Origin: Runella aurantiaca
Lineage (GTDB): Bacteria > Bacteroidota > Bacteroidia > Cytophagales > Spirosomataceae
Direction: 5' to 3'
DNA length: 64,000 nt
Assembly: GCF_003339505.1 (NCBI RefSeq)
Contig: NZ_QPIW01000008.1
Coordinates: 62,001 to 126,000, forward strand
A program made the translations under genes and the position numbers. This document shows, piece by piece, positions 26,702 through 36,598 of the stretch. The notes under the pieces were generated by a model, which saw only the letters and a list, made by a program, of their open reading frames with translations, had not been told where the DNA came from and made no database searches. Every line of letters starts with the position of its first letter. Position 1 is the stretch's first letter.

Positions 26702-28084
26702 ATGTCTTCCAAAAACGCAATTACTACTTCATTATTTGACCTGTTTAAAGTGGGGCCTGGGCCGTCGAGTTCGCATACGATAGGACCTATGAAGGCAGCG
26801 TATCTTTTTTTACAACAACTGATACAACTACCTACCGAACAGGCGCAACGCGGCAAACTGCTCCAAATCAACCTCTATGGCTCATTGAGTGCTACGGGCA
26901 AAGGCCACGGCACCGACCGCGCCATTGTGGGAGGCTTATTGGGCTGGCAACCTCATACTTGCGACCCAAAACAGCTGAGTGGACTCATGAAAAAGAAAGA
27001 AGACACGTACGAAATTCAGTTTCAGGGAACGAATGTGCCGGTGTCGGAAAGTAGTATTGTTTATCACAAAGGGAAAACCTCATTTCCACACCCCAATACC
27101 ATGATTCTGAGACTTTTGGATGAGGCTGGGCAAACGGTCATAGAAGGGGAGTTTTATTCGGTAGGCGGAGGGTTTATCCAACAGAAAGGCTATGAACCCG
27201 AAGGAACAACGCATCGTTTGCCAGCGTATCCGTATTCGACCATGGAGGAGTTGCAGGCGCATTTACGCGCGGGGAATCTCACCCTTTCGCAGCTGATGAT
27301 TGAAAATGAAAAGTCATTGACGTGCCTTTCTGAGAAAGAAATTGTTCGAAAAATCGACCAAATTCTGGATTTTATGCACAAAGCCGTCAAGCGTGGAGTG
27401 CGGGCTAAGGGTATTTTGCCCGGGTCGATTCGTCTCCAGCGAAAAGCGCCGTTGCTTTATGAACGGGCAAAACAACACGCTTCGACCACCGATAGTTTTT
27501 TGATTTTTCTGAATTCCTATTGTTTGGCAGCCTCCGAAGAAAATGCGGCTGGTAGTATTGTCGTTACGGCACCCACATCGGGGGCGTCGGGGGTTTTTCC
27601 GGGCCTTACCTACTTGATGAAATACCACTTTCACTACTCACCCCAAAAAATGCGCGATGGAATGCTGGCGGCGGGAGCCATTGGTTTTTTGGTAAAACAC
27701 AACGCCAGTATTTCAGGGGCTGAAATGGGCTGTATGGGCGAAATCGGAACGGCCTCGGCCATGGGTGCGGCCATGCTCACTTACGCTGCTGGTGGGAGCA
27801 TTGAGCATGTAGAAGCGGCGGCTGAAATTGGGATTGAGCACCACCTCGGTATGACCTGTGATCCCATCGGTGGCTATGTTCAGATTCCGTGCATTGAGCG
27901 CAATGCCATGGGCGCGGCCAAGGCTTACAATGCGTACCTTTTGGCCATGACCATCGACCCTGGAATGCAAAAAATCTCCTTCGACAGCGTCATAAAAGTA
28001 ATGAGAGCCACGGGCCGTGATATGTCTAAGAAATACAAAGAAACCTCAGAAGCGGGTTTGGCCTTGAGCGTGACCGAGTGCTGA
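26702..28084 (+). CDS. sdaA: L-serine ammonia-lyase (iron-sulfur, single chain)
   Basis: A 460-residue type 2 L-serine dehydratase with beta and alpha domains fused. The beta domain opens with FDLFKVGPGPSSSHTIGPM. The alpha domain carries the three cluster cysteines at 344 (GCMGEIGTAS), 386 and 397 (TCDPIGGYVQIPC), matching the usual spacing of the family, and the protein ends in a cysteine, which in this family reaches into the active site. It converts L-serine to pyruvate and ammonia using a [4Fe-4S] cluster. RidA in this window handles the aminoacrylate by-product of PLP-type lyases, not of this enzyme. Confidence 0.97.
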   Translation: MSSKNAITTSLFDLFKVGPGPSSSHTIGPMKAAYLFLQQLIQLPTEQAQRGKLLQINLYGSLSATGKGHGTDRAIVGGLLGWQPHTCDPKQLSGLMKKKEDTYEIQFQGTNVPVSESSIVYHKGKTSFPHPNTMILRLLDEAGQTVIEGEFYSVGGGFIQQKGYEPEGTTHRLPAYPYSTMEELQAHLRAGNLTLSQLMIENEKSLTCLSEKEIVRKIDQILDFMHKAVKRGVRAKGILPGSIRLQRKAPLLYERAKQHASTTDSFLIFLNSYCLAASEENAAGSIVVTAPTSGASGVFPGLTYLMKYHFHYSPQKMRDGMLAAGAIGFLVKHNASISGAEMGCMGEIGTASAMGAAMLTYAAGGSIEHVEAAAEIGIEHHLGMTCDPIGGYVQIPCIERNAMGAAKAYNAYLLAMTIDPGMQKISFDSVIKVMRATGRDMSKKYKETSEAGLALSVTEC

Positions 28085-28085
28085 T

Positions 28086-28206
28086 GCAGGGGGCAGTTGC
28101 AGTTGTTGTCAATGAATGGGGAGCAATGTTAATCTACAGTTGAATAATCTTGAGTTTGAGAGAACTAATTTGCTACTGCCTACTGTGAACTGCCCACTGC
28201 CTACTG
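28086..28206. repeat. CAGTAGGC-type intergenic repeat, copy B
   Basis: The left arm (GCAGGGGGCAGTTGCAG at 28086) and the right arm (CTACTGCC...CCTACTG at 28173-28206) are imperfect inverses. They lie between the convergent sdaA and DUF6427 genes. The right arm supplies the last codon and the stop (CAG TAG) of the DUF6427 gene. Same family as 14996-15062 and 29622-29720. Confidence 0.65.
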
Positions 28207-29619
28207 AACATTACGTTGATAAATACCCTTCCACTGGGTAGAATGGTATCGCTTGCCGAGTTCAGGAAGACGCTTGAAGAGGCGTGGCATTAGATTCTCT
28301 TTGTCGATGACGTAGGTAGGAGGGTCGGCGGTAAAATTGTCAAAAATACTGATGACACTTTCGTAGCTGTCCAAATTTTCAAAGTCATTGCGGGCCAATT
28401 CCCAATTAATATAGGCTGTAGCGGGGTAATTGTCGCGGTATTCGCCTTCGTCTTCCCCGATGACAAGCACTTTCTGCTGACGAATAGGAGCGGGTAGCAG
28501 CGCACTTTTAATTTTCAGGTTGTCTAAGCGCGCCGAACTGTTGAGGGTAATGGGATGAGTGAGAAAAGAGGCCTGATACCGAAAAAACAAAATAGTCAGA
28601 AACACAACCATAAAAAGAACCTCCGCCAACCAGCGGCGTTTCATCAGTATAAAGAAATTGACGGAAAAAAACGCCAACGGCGGGAGGAAAGTAATGAATT
28701 GCATGGGCGCAATGAACGGCATCAACCCGATAGAAAGTAAAGCGGCAATTACCCACAAACCCATTATTTGTTGGCACCGACCCTGATAATTGATAAAGCG
28801 GGGATAGCTTATGGTTTGAAAAAAACCAAGTCCGCCCACCAAAAAAGTGCCTCCCATGGTGCCGATAACTCCCAAAAAATCCTGTAAATTATACCGCCGC
28901 GCTTCAAAAGCCGACGTGAGGAGGTTTTGACTTAAATCGTCGAGCGCACCGCGAAAGAAGAAGAAAAGTGCCGAAAGTGCAACTGGGAAAATATACCCGA
29001 AGAGCGCCAACGTATGTTGCCTAAAATTAGCCCCTGTGTAGAGAAGCATTGAGAAAAAAGCCCACAATAAAAATAGGCCCATGGGCAAATAAAACAGGGT
29101 GGCTACGCTCAGGTAAAAACCCAGTTCAAATACTTCGTCAGTGACACCTTCGCGCTGCATTTGACGGATAAGCGTGCCAAAGGCCAATAAAATAAACGTA
29201 GTGGCCATCAAAACGGGTGACAATATACTGCAATCAAACGAGACGTTGATAAATAGCAGGTACAATACGCCAGGAACGTAATTACGCTCCGTGAAAAGCT
29301 GACGTTGATTGGAGATATAATTGAAATAAATGGCCTGCAAAAGAATCAGAATATTGGCAATGCTGCGGTGCGCAGCGGGAGAGCGACCAAAAAGCTCATC
29401 GATGCCCCAATAGGCTGCCGCCGAGAGAGGACTGAGATTGTCCCATACGTCGCGGTAAAGCATGAATCCTTGACCCATTTTTTCCCCAACCAGCATCCAT
29501 TGAAGTTCAGAAACCAACAGATCAGGAGCATTTATATAAAACGGAAATTGAAACATCACCAAAACGATGATGAGGCTCAAAATCTGATAAGGAGCATTAA
29601 CTCTGAAAAAACTTAGCAT
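28201..29619 (-). CDS. DUF6427 family integral membrane protein
   Basis: A 472-residue protein with about ten to twelve membrane helices (for example YQILSLIIVLVMFQFPFYI and LLFINVSFDCSILSPVLMAT), matching the Bacteroidota DUF6427 family. The motif VGEKMGQGFMLYRDVWDNLS near residue 46 resembles the first periplasmic loop of GT-C type glycosyltransferases with its acidic residues, but a transferase role is only a suggestion. Older annotations call such proteins beta-carotene monooxygenase, which the sequence does not support. The stop codon is part of an intergenic repeat. It lies downstream of guaA. Confidence 0.75.
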   Translation of the reverse strand: MLSFFRVNAPYQILSLIIVLVMFQFPFYINAPDLLVSELQWMLVGEKMGQGFMLYRDVWDNLSPLSAAAYWGIDELFGRSPAAHRSIANILILLQAIYFNYISNQRQLFTERNYVPGVLYLLFINVSFDCSILSPVLMATTFILLAFGTLIRQMQREGVTDEVFELGFYLSVATLFYLPMGLFLLWAFFSMLLYTGANFRQHTLALFGYIFPVALSALFFFFRGALDDLSQNLLTSAFEARRYNLQDFLGVIGTMGGTFLVGGLGFFQTISYPRFINYQGRCQQIMGLWVIAALLSIGLMPFIAPMQFITFLPPLAFFSVNFFILMKRRWLAEVLFMVVFLTILFFRYQASFLTHPITLNSSARLDNLKIKSALLPAPIRQQKVLVIGEDEGEYRDNYPATAYINWELARNDFENLDSYESVISIFDNFTADPPTYVIDKENLMPRLFKRLPELGKRYHSTQWKGIYQRNVQ

Positions 29620-29621
29620 CG

Positions 29622-29720
29622 CAGTAGGCAGTTTACAGTCTACAGTAGGCAGTTTGCAGTCTACTACAATACACTCAATATCTAAGTGAGTGGTTGCAGA
29701 CTGCCTACTGTGAACTGCTT
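29622..29720. repeat. CAGTAGGC-type intergenic repeat, copy C
   Basis: The left side has two tandem units (CAGTAGGCAGTTTACAG and CAGTAGGCAGTTTGCAG); the right side holds the inverse (TGCAGACTGCCTACTG). It fills the 105-bp gap between guaA and the DUF6427 gene. The structure would form a long hairpin in the guaA transcript. Confidence 0.7.
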
Positions 29721-29724
29721 ACTT

Positions 29725-31251
29725 TTATTCCCATTCAATCGTAGCGGGAGGTTTTGACGAAATATCATACACCACGCGGTTGACACCTTTAACTCGGTTA
29801 ATGATTTCGTTGGAAACATCTGCCAAAAAATCGTAAGGTAAATGTGCCCAGTCGGCAGTCATCCCATCGACCGATGTCACGGCCCGTAGTGCCACTACGC
29901 GCTCATAGGTGCGCTCATCCCCCATTACTCCTACACTTTGGATAGGAAGCAACATGGCGCCCGCTTGCCATACTTGATCGTATAAGCCACGGGTTTTGAG
30001 ACCGTTGATGAAAATGGCGTCAACATCCTGTAAAATGGCCACTTTTTCGGCGGTAATATCACCCAAAATCCGAATAGCAAGCCCTGGGCCAGGAAAAGGA
30101 TGGCGCTTCAAAATAGCTTCTGGAAGCTCCAAAGTACGGCCTACGGCCCTTACTTCGTCTTTAAAAAGCGTATTGAGTGGCTCCACGATTTTTAGCTTCA
30201 TATAATCGGGCAACCCGCCTACATTGTGGTGCGATTTGATGGTTGCCGACGGTCCTTTGACCGAAACCGACTCAATCACATCGGGATAAATCGTGCCTTG
30301 ACCGAGCCATTTTACATCTTCAATCAAATGGGCTTCTTGGTCAAAAATATCAATGAAGGCCTTACCGATGGCCTTGCGTTTGGCTTCGGGATCGGTGAGG
30401 CCCGCTAGTACGCCATAAAAATGCGCTTTGGCATCTACTCCTTTGATATTCAGGCCCATATCTAAGTAAGAGTGCAGTACGCTTTCGTATTCGTCTTTGC
30501 GTAACAGACCGTTATCTACAAAAATACAGTACAGATTTTTGCCAATTGCGTGGTGGACCAACGACGCCGCCACCGTCGAGTCAACACCGCCTGAAAGGGC
30601 CATCACCACTTTGTCATTGCCAAGCCGGGCTTTGAGGTCGGCGATGGTGCTTTCCACAAACGAGGCCGCTGTCCAATCTTGCGCACAGCCGCAAATGTCT
30701 ACCACAAAGTTTTTGAGAATATTTTTTCCTTCTACGGAGTGCGTCACTTCGGGGTGGAACTGAATTCCGTAGGTTTGCTCGCCCTCGATATGAAAAGCCG
30801 CCACCTTGACGGAATCGGTTTCGCCGATGATTTTGAACGATTCGGGAACCGAAACGATGGTATCACCATGTGACATCCACACTTGGGTAATCGGGGAGAC
30901 CGTATCCAACAGCGCTGAATGTGAATGGTGCGTGAGCATGGCCCGGCCATACTCGCGGTGTTTGGAGGCTTTGACTTCGCCGCCCAGCGTGTGGGCGAGC
31001 AGTTGCGCTCCGTAGCACACCCCCAATAAAGGTACTTTGCCCCTGAATAAGCTCATATCTACCCGTGGCGAGCCTTCGTCTCGCACAGAATAGGGGCTTC
31101 CCGAAAGGATAACTCCCTTGATATCAGGCGTAATTTCGGGGATTTTATTGAAGGGATGGATTTCGCAGTAAATATTAAGTTCGCGGACGCGTCGAGCGAT
31201 GAGTTGGGTAAATTGCGAACCGAAATCAAGAATCAGAATTTGTTCGGACAT
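29725..31251 (-). CDS. guaA: GMP synthase (glutamine-hydrolysing)
   Basis: A 508-residue enzyme of normal length and order. The N-terminal class I glutamine amidotransferase domain has Cys79 in LGVCYGAQ and FHPEV. The ATP-pyrophosphatase domain has the PP-loop ALSGGVDST. The C-terminal dimerisation domain ends in the family's conserved ATIEWE. It aminates XMP to GMP in purine synthesis. The ATG at 31251 matches homologues ([16 protein letters not shown]); an ATG seven codons upstream falls in the promoter. Confidence 0.98.
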   Translation of the reverse strand: MSEQILILDFGSQFTQLIARRVRELNIYCEIHPFNKIPEITPDIKGVILSGSPYSVRDEGSPRVDMSLFRGKVPLLGVCYGAQLLAHTLGGEVKASKHREYGRAMLTHHSHSALLDTVSPITQVWMSHGDTIVSVPESFKIIGETDSVKVAAFHIEGEQTYGIQFHPEVTHSVEGKNILKNFVVDICGCAQDWTAASFVESTIADLKARLGNDKVVMALSGGVDSTVAASLVHHAIGKNLYCIFVDNGLLRKDEYESVLHSYLDMGLNIKGVDAKAHFYGVLAGLTDPEAKRKAIGKAFIDIFDQEAHLIEDVKWLGQGTIYPDVIESVSVKGPSATIKSHHNVGGLPDYMKLKIVEPLNTLFKDEVRAVGRTLELPEAILKRHPFPGPGLAIRILGDITAEKVAILQDVDAIFINGLKTRGLYDQVWQAGAMLLPIQSVGVMGDERTYERVVALRAVTSVDGMTADWAHLPYDFLADVSNEIINRVKGVNRVVYDISSKPPATIEWE

Positions 31252-31269
31252 AGACGTGTTTCTAAGGTG

Positions 31270-31277
31270 CAAAGGTA
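31270..31277 (-). promoter_or_regulatory. guaA: -7 promoter element for guaA
   Basis: On the minus strand the bases read TACCTTTG, an exact match to TAnnTTTG, about 19 bases before the guaA ATG. It leaves a leader of only about a dozen bases. A -33 TTTG is not obvious. Confidence 0.5.
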
Positions 31278-31344
31278 AAAAAAAGGATGTACAATGCCTT
31301 ATGGGTTGAAATTTCTTTGTATTTTCGCTAAAAATAGACCCGTT

Positions 31345-31905
31345 ATGGTGCCTGCAATCTCATCTTCTTTTACCGCTGAGGAATACCTCGCCTTCGAACG
31401 GTCAAGTCAGCATCGGCATGAATTTATTTACAATACCCTCATTGAAATGGCTGGAGCTACCAAAATTCACAATTATATTACTACAGCCTTAGTAGGTTTG
31501 CTTTGGAATCTACTGAGAGGAACTGATTTTGAAGTCTTAGGCAGTGATATGCGCGTTTTTAATCCTCAGAACGGTAGCTATTTTTACCCAGATATTGTGA
31601 TAAGCGACGGCGAAGCAAAAACAATAGAAAATGATAACTTGATGAATCCGATTTTGGTGATTGAAGTGGCTTCGCCTTCCACGGCGGTGTTTGACAAAAC
31701 CGACAAATTCATTGCGTATCGCAGCATTGAAACGCTGAAAGAATATGTACTGGTCTCTACAGAACTGCCTCAAATGGAAGTATTTCGCAAAAATGACAAA
31801 GGCGAATGGAGTGTAGAAACCGTACATGGATTAGACAAAACGGCTCACTTTCAGTCGGTTGATGTATCAGTTTTACTGAAAGATGTTTTTGAAAAAGTAT
31901 TTTAA
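31345..31905 (+). CDS. Uma2 family endonuclease (DUF820)
   Basis: 186 residues with the PD-(D/E)XK nuclease core of the Uma2 family: [20 protein letters not shown] at the start, [10 protein letters not shown] with the catalytic Asp, [10 protein letters not shown] with the Glu, and [14 protein letters not shown]. These proteins are common in multi-copy in cyanobacteria and Bacteroidota; their role in vivo is unknown. An ATG at 31294 would add 17 residues that do not fit the family and lie in the guaA promoter region. Its stop overlaps the stop of the convergent response regulator by four bases. Confidence 0.85.
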   Translation: MVPAISSSFTAEEYLAFERSSQHRHEFIYNTLIEMAGATKIHNYITTALVGLLWNLLRGTDFEVLGSDMRVFNPQNGSYFYPDIVISDGEAKTIENDNLMNPILVIEVASPSTAVFDKTDKFIAYRSIETLKEYVLVSTELPQMEVFRKNDKGEWSVETVHGLDKTAHFQSVDVSVLLKDVFEKVF

Positions 31906-32663
31906 ACTCCGCCCCTGCCCGGCACATTAAACTGCTCCACCAGCCAATCGCGCTTTTGCTTCGTAACGGGCACTTGAGCCCCGTCTGACATCAATAAATA
32001 GCCGCCTTCCTGTTTCACGATTTTTCGTAAAAAATGCGGATTGATGAGGTGTGAATGATGCACCCGCACAAACCCGTTGGGCTCCAATGCCTGTTCTATT
32101 TCTTTGAGCGTACGACAAATAACGAGTTTTCGACCGTCGGTCAGGTGAAAATGCGTGTAACTCGTGTCGGCCATGCACCGAACAATCTGACTTATTTCGA
32201 TGATTTCGTGGCCTTCGTTGGTCGGAAGCGCCATGCGTTGTGGCGGTGTTTTTGGGGCCAGATGTTCGTGTAGTGTCTGTATCTGAGGGAGTTGTAGCTG
32301 CTTGATTTTCTTCTGTTGCCAGCTGACAAGTGCATCTTTCAGTTCGCTTTCTTCGATGGGTTTGAGTAGGTAATTCAACGCGCTGACTCGAAACGCCCGC
32401 AGGGCGTATTGGTCGTAAGCCGTGGTGAAAATAACGTCAAAGTGAAATTCATCAAACTGTTGCAGCAAGTCAAAACCATTGAGGCGTGGCATTTCAATAT
32501 CCAAAAACAAAATATCAAACGACGTAACGCGCATAAACTCCACTGCCGCTTCGGGTTGGTTAAACTTCGCCAAAATTTGCACGCCCATGTTGAGGCGTTT
32601 GAGTTTCATTTCCAGCACTTCGGTGGCGGGTTTTTCGTCGTCAATCAAAATGGCGCGTATCAT
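31902..32663 (-). CDS. LytTR family response regulator
   Basis: 253 residues. A receiver domain (1-125) has Asp55 as phosphate acceptor in LFLDIEMPRL, and the C-terminal LytTR DNA-binding domain (about 155-245) shows VRVHHSHLINPHFLRKI. It starts three bases after the stop of its cognate histidine kinase gene, so the two form an operon. No target is evident. Confidence 0.93.
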   Translation of the reverse strand: MIRAILIDDEKPATEVLEMKLKRLNMGVQILAKFNQPEAAVEFMRVTSFDILFLDIEMPRLNGFDLLQQFDEFHFDVIFTTAYDQYALRAFRVSALNYLLKPIEESELKDALVSWQQKKIKQLQLPQIQTLHEHLAPKTPPQRMALPTNEGHEIIEISQIVRCMADTSYTHFHLTDGRKLVICRTLKEIEQALEPNGFVRVHHSHLINPHFLRKIVKQEGGYLLMSDGAQVPVTKQKRDWLVEQFNVPGRGGV

Positions 32664-32666
32664 GCT

Positions 32667-34739
32667 TTAGGTTTCGTTAGTAGGTTCATCCAATAAATTG
32701 TATACAATTCGAACCAACGTTCCAGTTTCTTTTTCGCGCTGTAAATCATTGACTTCGATGGAAAGTTGATTCGGATAATTTCGGTTAAAGAGCGCAATGC
32801 GCTGCTGCGTAATGTCCATGCCGTACGATTTTCGTTTTACCGACGAGCGGCTCCGCATCTCCGCCGATTTTTTTCGGCCAATTCCGTTGTCTTCGATTTC
32901 AAACTCCACACGGTGTGCGTCTGCTAGTCGGACGCGTATACGGAGATTTTTAGGGAGTTTATCGGAAGGCATCAGGCCGTGCCAAATGGCATTCTCCACA
33001 AACGGCTGCAACAACAACGGCGGAATGATGAGACGTTGGGTATCCACGCTGTCGGCTACCTCGATTGAATACGTAAAACCCTCGCCCAAACGTGTGGCTT
33101 CAATGTCCAGATAATACCGCAGTGCGGTCAGTTCTTCTTCAAGCAGAATCGACTCTTCGCGCGAGTGGTTGAGAATCATCCGCAGCAGTTTGGAAAATTT
33201 GGCTAAATACCCCGTCGCTTTATGTTCGTCGTTGGATAAAATCAAATATTCCAATGAATTGAGGCTATTGAACAAAAAATGCGGATTCATTTGGCTGCGT
33301 AGGGCCAGCATTTCGGTTTCAGCCATGCGTTTTTCGTAAAATGACTTATTTTGAAGCTCTTCATAATAAGCGAGTTGACTCTCGGTTTTTTCTTTTTCCA
33401 GCAAACGGTAACGGTGAGCGAGGGCCAACGAAAGCACGATGATTTCGGCTACCACGGCAAACGACAACGTTAATAAATCATCCACATTGGCAGGAAGTTT
33501 GACGCCCTTCAGAATCACTTCGCCCGCCCTGAGCCACGCCAAAATTCCAAACAAGCCCAACATAGAGTTGGCCCAAATCACGAACGGAACCATCGGCGAG
33601 CGCACACTCCGACTCATCCAAATGAGCGTGAATATATAAATTGGCAGGGCAATGAATCGACCAACCCAAAACGAAAATTGCTGAAAACCGCCGTCGTTGG
33701 TCAATAACATAACCGTGATGTAGACAAACCCATAGCCCCCCAGTAAAATCGCCAAGCGGCGGAACCACCGCCGCATGAGCGGATGGGTTTTGGCGAGGTC
33801 GAGTAGTTCGGTCATAAACAACAAATACGCCCCGATGCCCCACCAAAGCAGCGATTCCATCAGATGGCTTTTGAGCAGGGGCCATTCGCCGAGGCTTTGA
33901 CCAATAGGCGTATAGGCGCGGGTTTTGAGCAGTGAAAACAAAAAGCCGCACAGGTTATAGGCCCAATAGTAGGCGTAAATTCGTTGGCGATATTTGAGAT
34001 ACAACAATCCTACAAACAACACAGCAAGTGCCAACGCGCCCTGAATCCAGCTTCGGTATTGAAATTCGGGCAGGTTGCGGCGGTATTCATTCAAGGTCTT
34101 TTTCAGGTAAAAGGATTCTTTTTCGAGCTGTAAGCGAAACGATGGTTTCGGTGATTGGATGCCCGTCCAAAAAGGCAAAATCCCCGCGTAGTTGGAAAGT
34201 TGGGCCAGTAGGTCAAAGGTCGCGCCTTTGGGGAAAATCAAAGGAATGTAGCGGTCATCTGCGGGGAGCGCCCATTGGGAGGAAGGCGTCATGTAGCCAC
34301 TCCTGAGTGCGCTTATTTGGCCATTGTAGGCTACGTAAAAAACAACGATTTGGTTGGCTGAATGTACATTGATATAGATGGTTTGGGCCGTATCGGTATC
34401 GTTATGGACCCGAAAATGCAGCCAATGGGTTCGGTCGGTGTAGGTGGGAGACTGGGGCGTTAGGGGTTGCCAGTTGGAAAACTGATTGGTAAAAAACTGT
34501 GGTGAAATCTGTCGTTTTTCGCGCAAGGGAGTAGTGGTAAACACGGCCTTTTCAAAGAGCATTCGATGCTCTTTGAATTCACTCAAACGTAGGGTGTCAG
34601 GCTGGGCTTTGGCGTGAAACACAATCAAAATGCCAACCAGAAATAAAAGGCGGCCAACCATTAGCAGGCGGTATTTTAGTTTTTTCAAAGAAAACAAATT
34701 TTTTGTCAATTCGGGCGCTTCATCTGACGGGTTGGGCAT
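32667..34739 (-). CDS. 7TMR-DISM sensor histidine kinase (LytS type)
   Basis: 690 residues. A signal peptide or first helix (RLLFLVGILIVFHAKA) is followed by an extracellular 7TMR-DISM domain (about 50-215, with FRVHNDTDTAQTIYINVHSA), seven membrane helices (about 230-425), a short coiled coil, then a His_kinase domain with NPHFLFNSLNSLEYLI as phosphoacceptor and an HATPase domain (VENAIWHGL, EIEDNGIGR). It probably senses a carbohydrate-like or surface ligand. An ATG at 34661 giving 664 residues starts right at the signal peptide and may be the true start. Confidence 0.92.
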   Translation of the reverse strand: MPNPSDEAPELTKNLFSLKKLKYRLLMVGRLLFLVGILIVFHAKAQPDTLRLSEFKEHRMLFEKAVFTTTPLREKRQISPQFFTNQFSNWQPLTPQSPTYTDRTHWLHFRVHNDTDTAQTIYINVHSANQIVVFYVAYNGQISALRSGYMTPSSQWALPADDRYIPLIFPKGATFDLLAQLSNYAGILPFWTGIQSPKPSFRLQLEKESFYLKKTLNEYRRNLPEFQYRSWIQGALALAVLFVGLLYLKYRQRIYAYYWAYNLCGFLFSLLKTRAYTPIGQSLGEWPLLKSHLMESLLWWGIGAYLLFMTELLDLAKTHPLMRRWFRRLAILLGGYGFVYITVMLLTNDGGFQQFSFWVGRFIALPIYIFTLIWMSRSVRSPMVPFVIWANSMLGLFGILAWLRAGEVILKGVKLPANVDDLLTLSFAVVAEIIVLSLALAHRYRLLEKEKTESQLAYYEELQNKSFYEKRMAETEMLALRSQMNPHFLFNSLNSLEYLILSNDEHKATGYLAKFSKLLRMILNHSREESILLEEELTALRYYLDIEATRLGEGFTYSIEVADSVDTQRLIIPPLLLQPFVENAIWHGLMPSDKLPKNLRIRVRLADAHRVEFEIEDNGIGRKKSAEMRSRSSVKRKSYGMDITQQRIALFNRNYPNQLSIEVNDLQREKETGTLVRIVYNLLDEPTNET

Positions 34740-34933
34740 TTGAGTGTATCAAAAAGGAATCTGACTTTATAGGCTCGTCTTTGCGGTTTCAGCGGTGGGT
34801 TATTGACTCAAATTACCGCTTCATTGACCCAAATCCTTGATGGGTGAAATGGCGTTCCGACGTTTTGGTTAAAAGTGGCAAATTTGGGCGCATAAATCAA
34901 GTCATTTTTACTTATTCAACGGTTAAAATAAAG

Positions 34934-36307
34934 ATGATAAAAGTATTCCACCACTTCTATTTCAGGCGTATTTGCTTTACTATCATGGTTGCGATTTTTT
35001 TTGACGCTTCTATTTTTGCCCAAATACGGGTCGAAAATCCCAAACGTACCACCGAACGCAGCGTAGAAGGCCGCGTCAATAGCCGCATTGACCAAGGTAT
35101 CAACAAAGGATTGGATAAGGTGGAAGAGGGAATTGGCAATATTTTTAAAAAGAAAGACAAGAAACAGAAATCAGAAGCTGGAAATGAGGAGCGGGATAAC
35201 AACGAAAACCAGCAGGAGGCCTCGGAGGGAAATCAAACTTCAACAAACAGCTCAAAACCAAATACGCCAATCTCAAAGACGACCGAACCCAAAAACCTAA
35301 AAGCCTATTCTAAATTTGATTTTGTATCGGGCGAAAAAGTCGTCGCTATCGAAGATTTTAGTCAGGATGCCGTGGGTGATTTTCCCGCCAAGTGGAATAC
35401 CAACGCCAGCGGAGAAGTGGTGACGCTGGACGGTCAAAGCGCCAAATTTTTACAATTTGCCAATAATGGCCTTTTCTATCCCGAATTCGTCAAAGAACTT
35501 CCGGAAAACTTCACAATGGAGTTTGATATGGTGGTATCAGAAGATATGAGCAACAACATGACGGGGCTGAAAGTGGTTTTTCCCGAAATAAAAGAACGCA
35601 AGTTGACCTTCGACCAAGATTTTGGTACTGCACCTCAGGCCGGCGTTGATATTCACCCTACATCAAGTCAGGAAGGAGGCAGCACCAGCGTATGGGTGTT
35701 TGACAAAACCAACGAGAAAATTTTAGAAAATACCAATCCGCTTGCGTGGAAAGCCAATGACATCAACCGAGTTTCTATTTGGAAACAAAAGACGCGCTTG
35801 CGGATTTACGTCAACGAAAACAAGATTTGGGATATTCCGAAAGCGTTTGATAATACGCTCAAATACTCAATGCTTTTTGCTACCCATATTTTTGAAGGTA
35901 CGGCCTACTTAGCCAACCTCCGCGTGGCCGTCGGTGCGCCCGATACCCGCTCCAAGCTCATCACCGAAGGCAAATTCAGTACCACAGGTATTTTGTTTGA
36001 TGTCAATTCTGATAAAATAAAGCCCGAATCGTACGGCGTTTTGAAGGAACTGGGGACGGTATTGAAAGAAAACGCGACGGTAAAAGTGCGCATCATCGGT
36101 CATACAGATTCCGACGGCGATGATGCCAAGAACCTTGATTTGTCGAAACGTCGCGCGGCCTCCGTTAAAAATGCGCTTCAATCAGAATTTGGCGTTGAAG
36201 CTACCCGTATGGAAACCGACGGCAAGGGCGAAACCCAACCCGCCGCGCCCAACACAACATCAGAAGGAAAAGCCAATAACCGCCGTGTAGAATTTATCAA
36301 ACTTTAA
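34934..36307 (+). CDS. OmpA family outer-membrane protein
   Basis: 457 residues from the ATG at 34934 with a signal peptide (FRRICFTIMVAIFFDASIFA). A low-complexity Asn/Glu/Lys/Ser region (about 55-110) is followed by a beta-sandwich of laminin-G/jelly-roll type (about 120-340), then a C-terminal OmpA peptidoglycan-binding domain (GHTDSDGD and NNRRVEF). It anchors the envelope to peptidoglycan. Starts further upstream (34844) lack a signal peptide. Five small exported genes follow on the same strand. Confidence 0.88.
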   Translation: MIKVFHHFYFRRICFTIMVAIFFDASIFAQIRVENPKRTTERSVEGRVNSRIDQGINKGLDKVEEGIGNIFKKKDKKQKSEAGNEERDNNENQQEASEGNQTSTNSSKPNTPISKTTEPKNLKAYSKFDFVSGEKVVAIEDFSQDAVGDFPAKWNTNASGEVVTLDGQSAKFLQFANNGLFYPEFVKELPENFTMEFDMVVSEDMSNNMTGLKVVFPEIKERKLTFDQDFGTAPQAGVDIHPTSSQEGGSTSVWVFDKTNEKILENTNPLAWKANDINRVSIWKQKTRLRIYVNENKIWDIPKAFDNTLKYSMLFATHIFEGTAYLANLRVAVGAPDTRSKLITEGKFSTTGILFDVNSDKIKPESYGVLKELGTVLKENATVKVRIIGHTDSDGDDAKNLDLSKRRAASVKNALQSEFGVEATRMETDGKGETQPAAPNTTSEGKANNRRVEFIKL

Positions 36308-36319
36308 ACATTGAATGTT

Positions 36320-36583
36320 ATGAAAAAAATAATCGTTTTCGTTTGCCTTCTTGCCGCGCTCTCCTGCCGAAAAAGCAACGTATTGGACCCCGCCCAGAAT
36401 TGCGGCAAAGAATTGGAGCAATACACAACGGCCCTTGAAGAATTTTCAAAAGACCCTACCAACAAAGCCAAGTGCGAAGCGGTAAAAAAAACGCTGACTG
36501 GTATCATTAACTCTTGCAGTATTTATACGGCTGCCCAACGAAAAATTTATGAAGATCAGCTCAAAGACACTACCTGCGATTAA
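36320..36583 (+). CDS. Small lipoprotein
   Basis: 87 residues beginning MKKIIVFVCLLAALSC, a lipoprotein signal with Cys as the first mature residue. The mature part is a polar helical protein with four more cysteines (CGKELEQ, AKCEAV, NSCSIY, TTCD), probably two disulfides. It starts 12 bases after the OmpA-like gene, so it is probably cotranscribed and may act at the same place. No family recognised. Confidence 0.75.
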   Translation: MKKIIVFVCLLAALSCRKSNVLDPAQNCGKELEQYTTALEEFSKDPTNKAKCEAVKKTLTGIINSCSIYTAAQRKIYEDQLKDTTCD

Positions 36584-36598
36584 TGCTTTTCAAGAATA

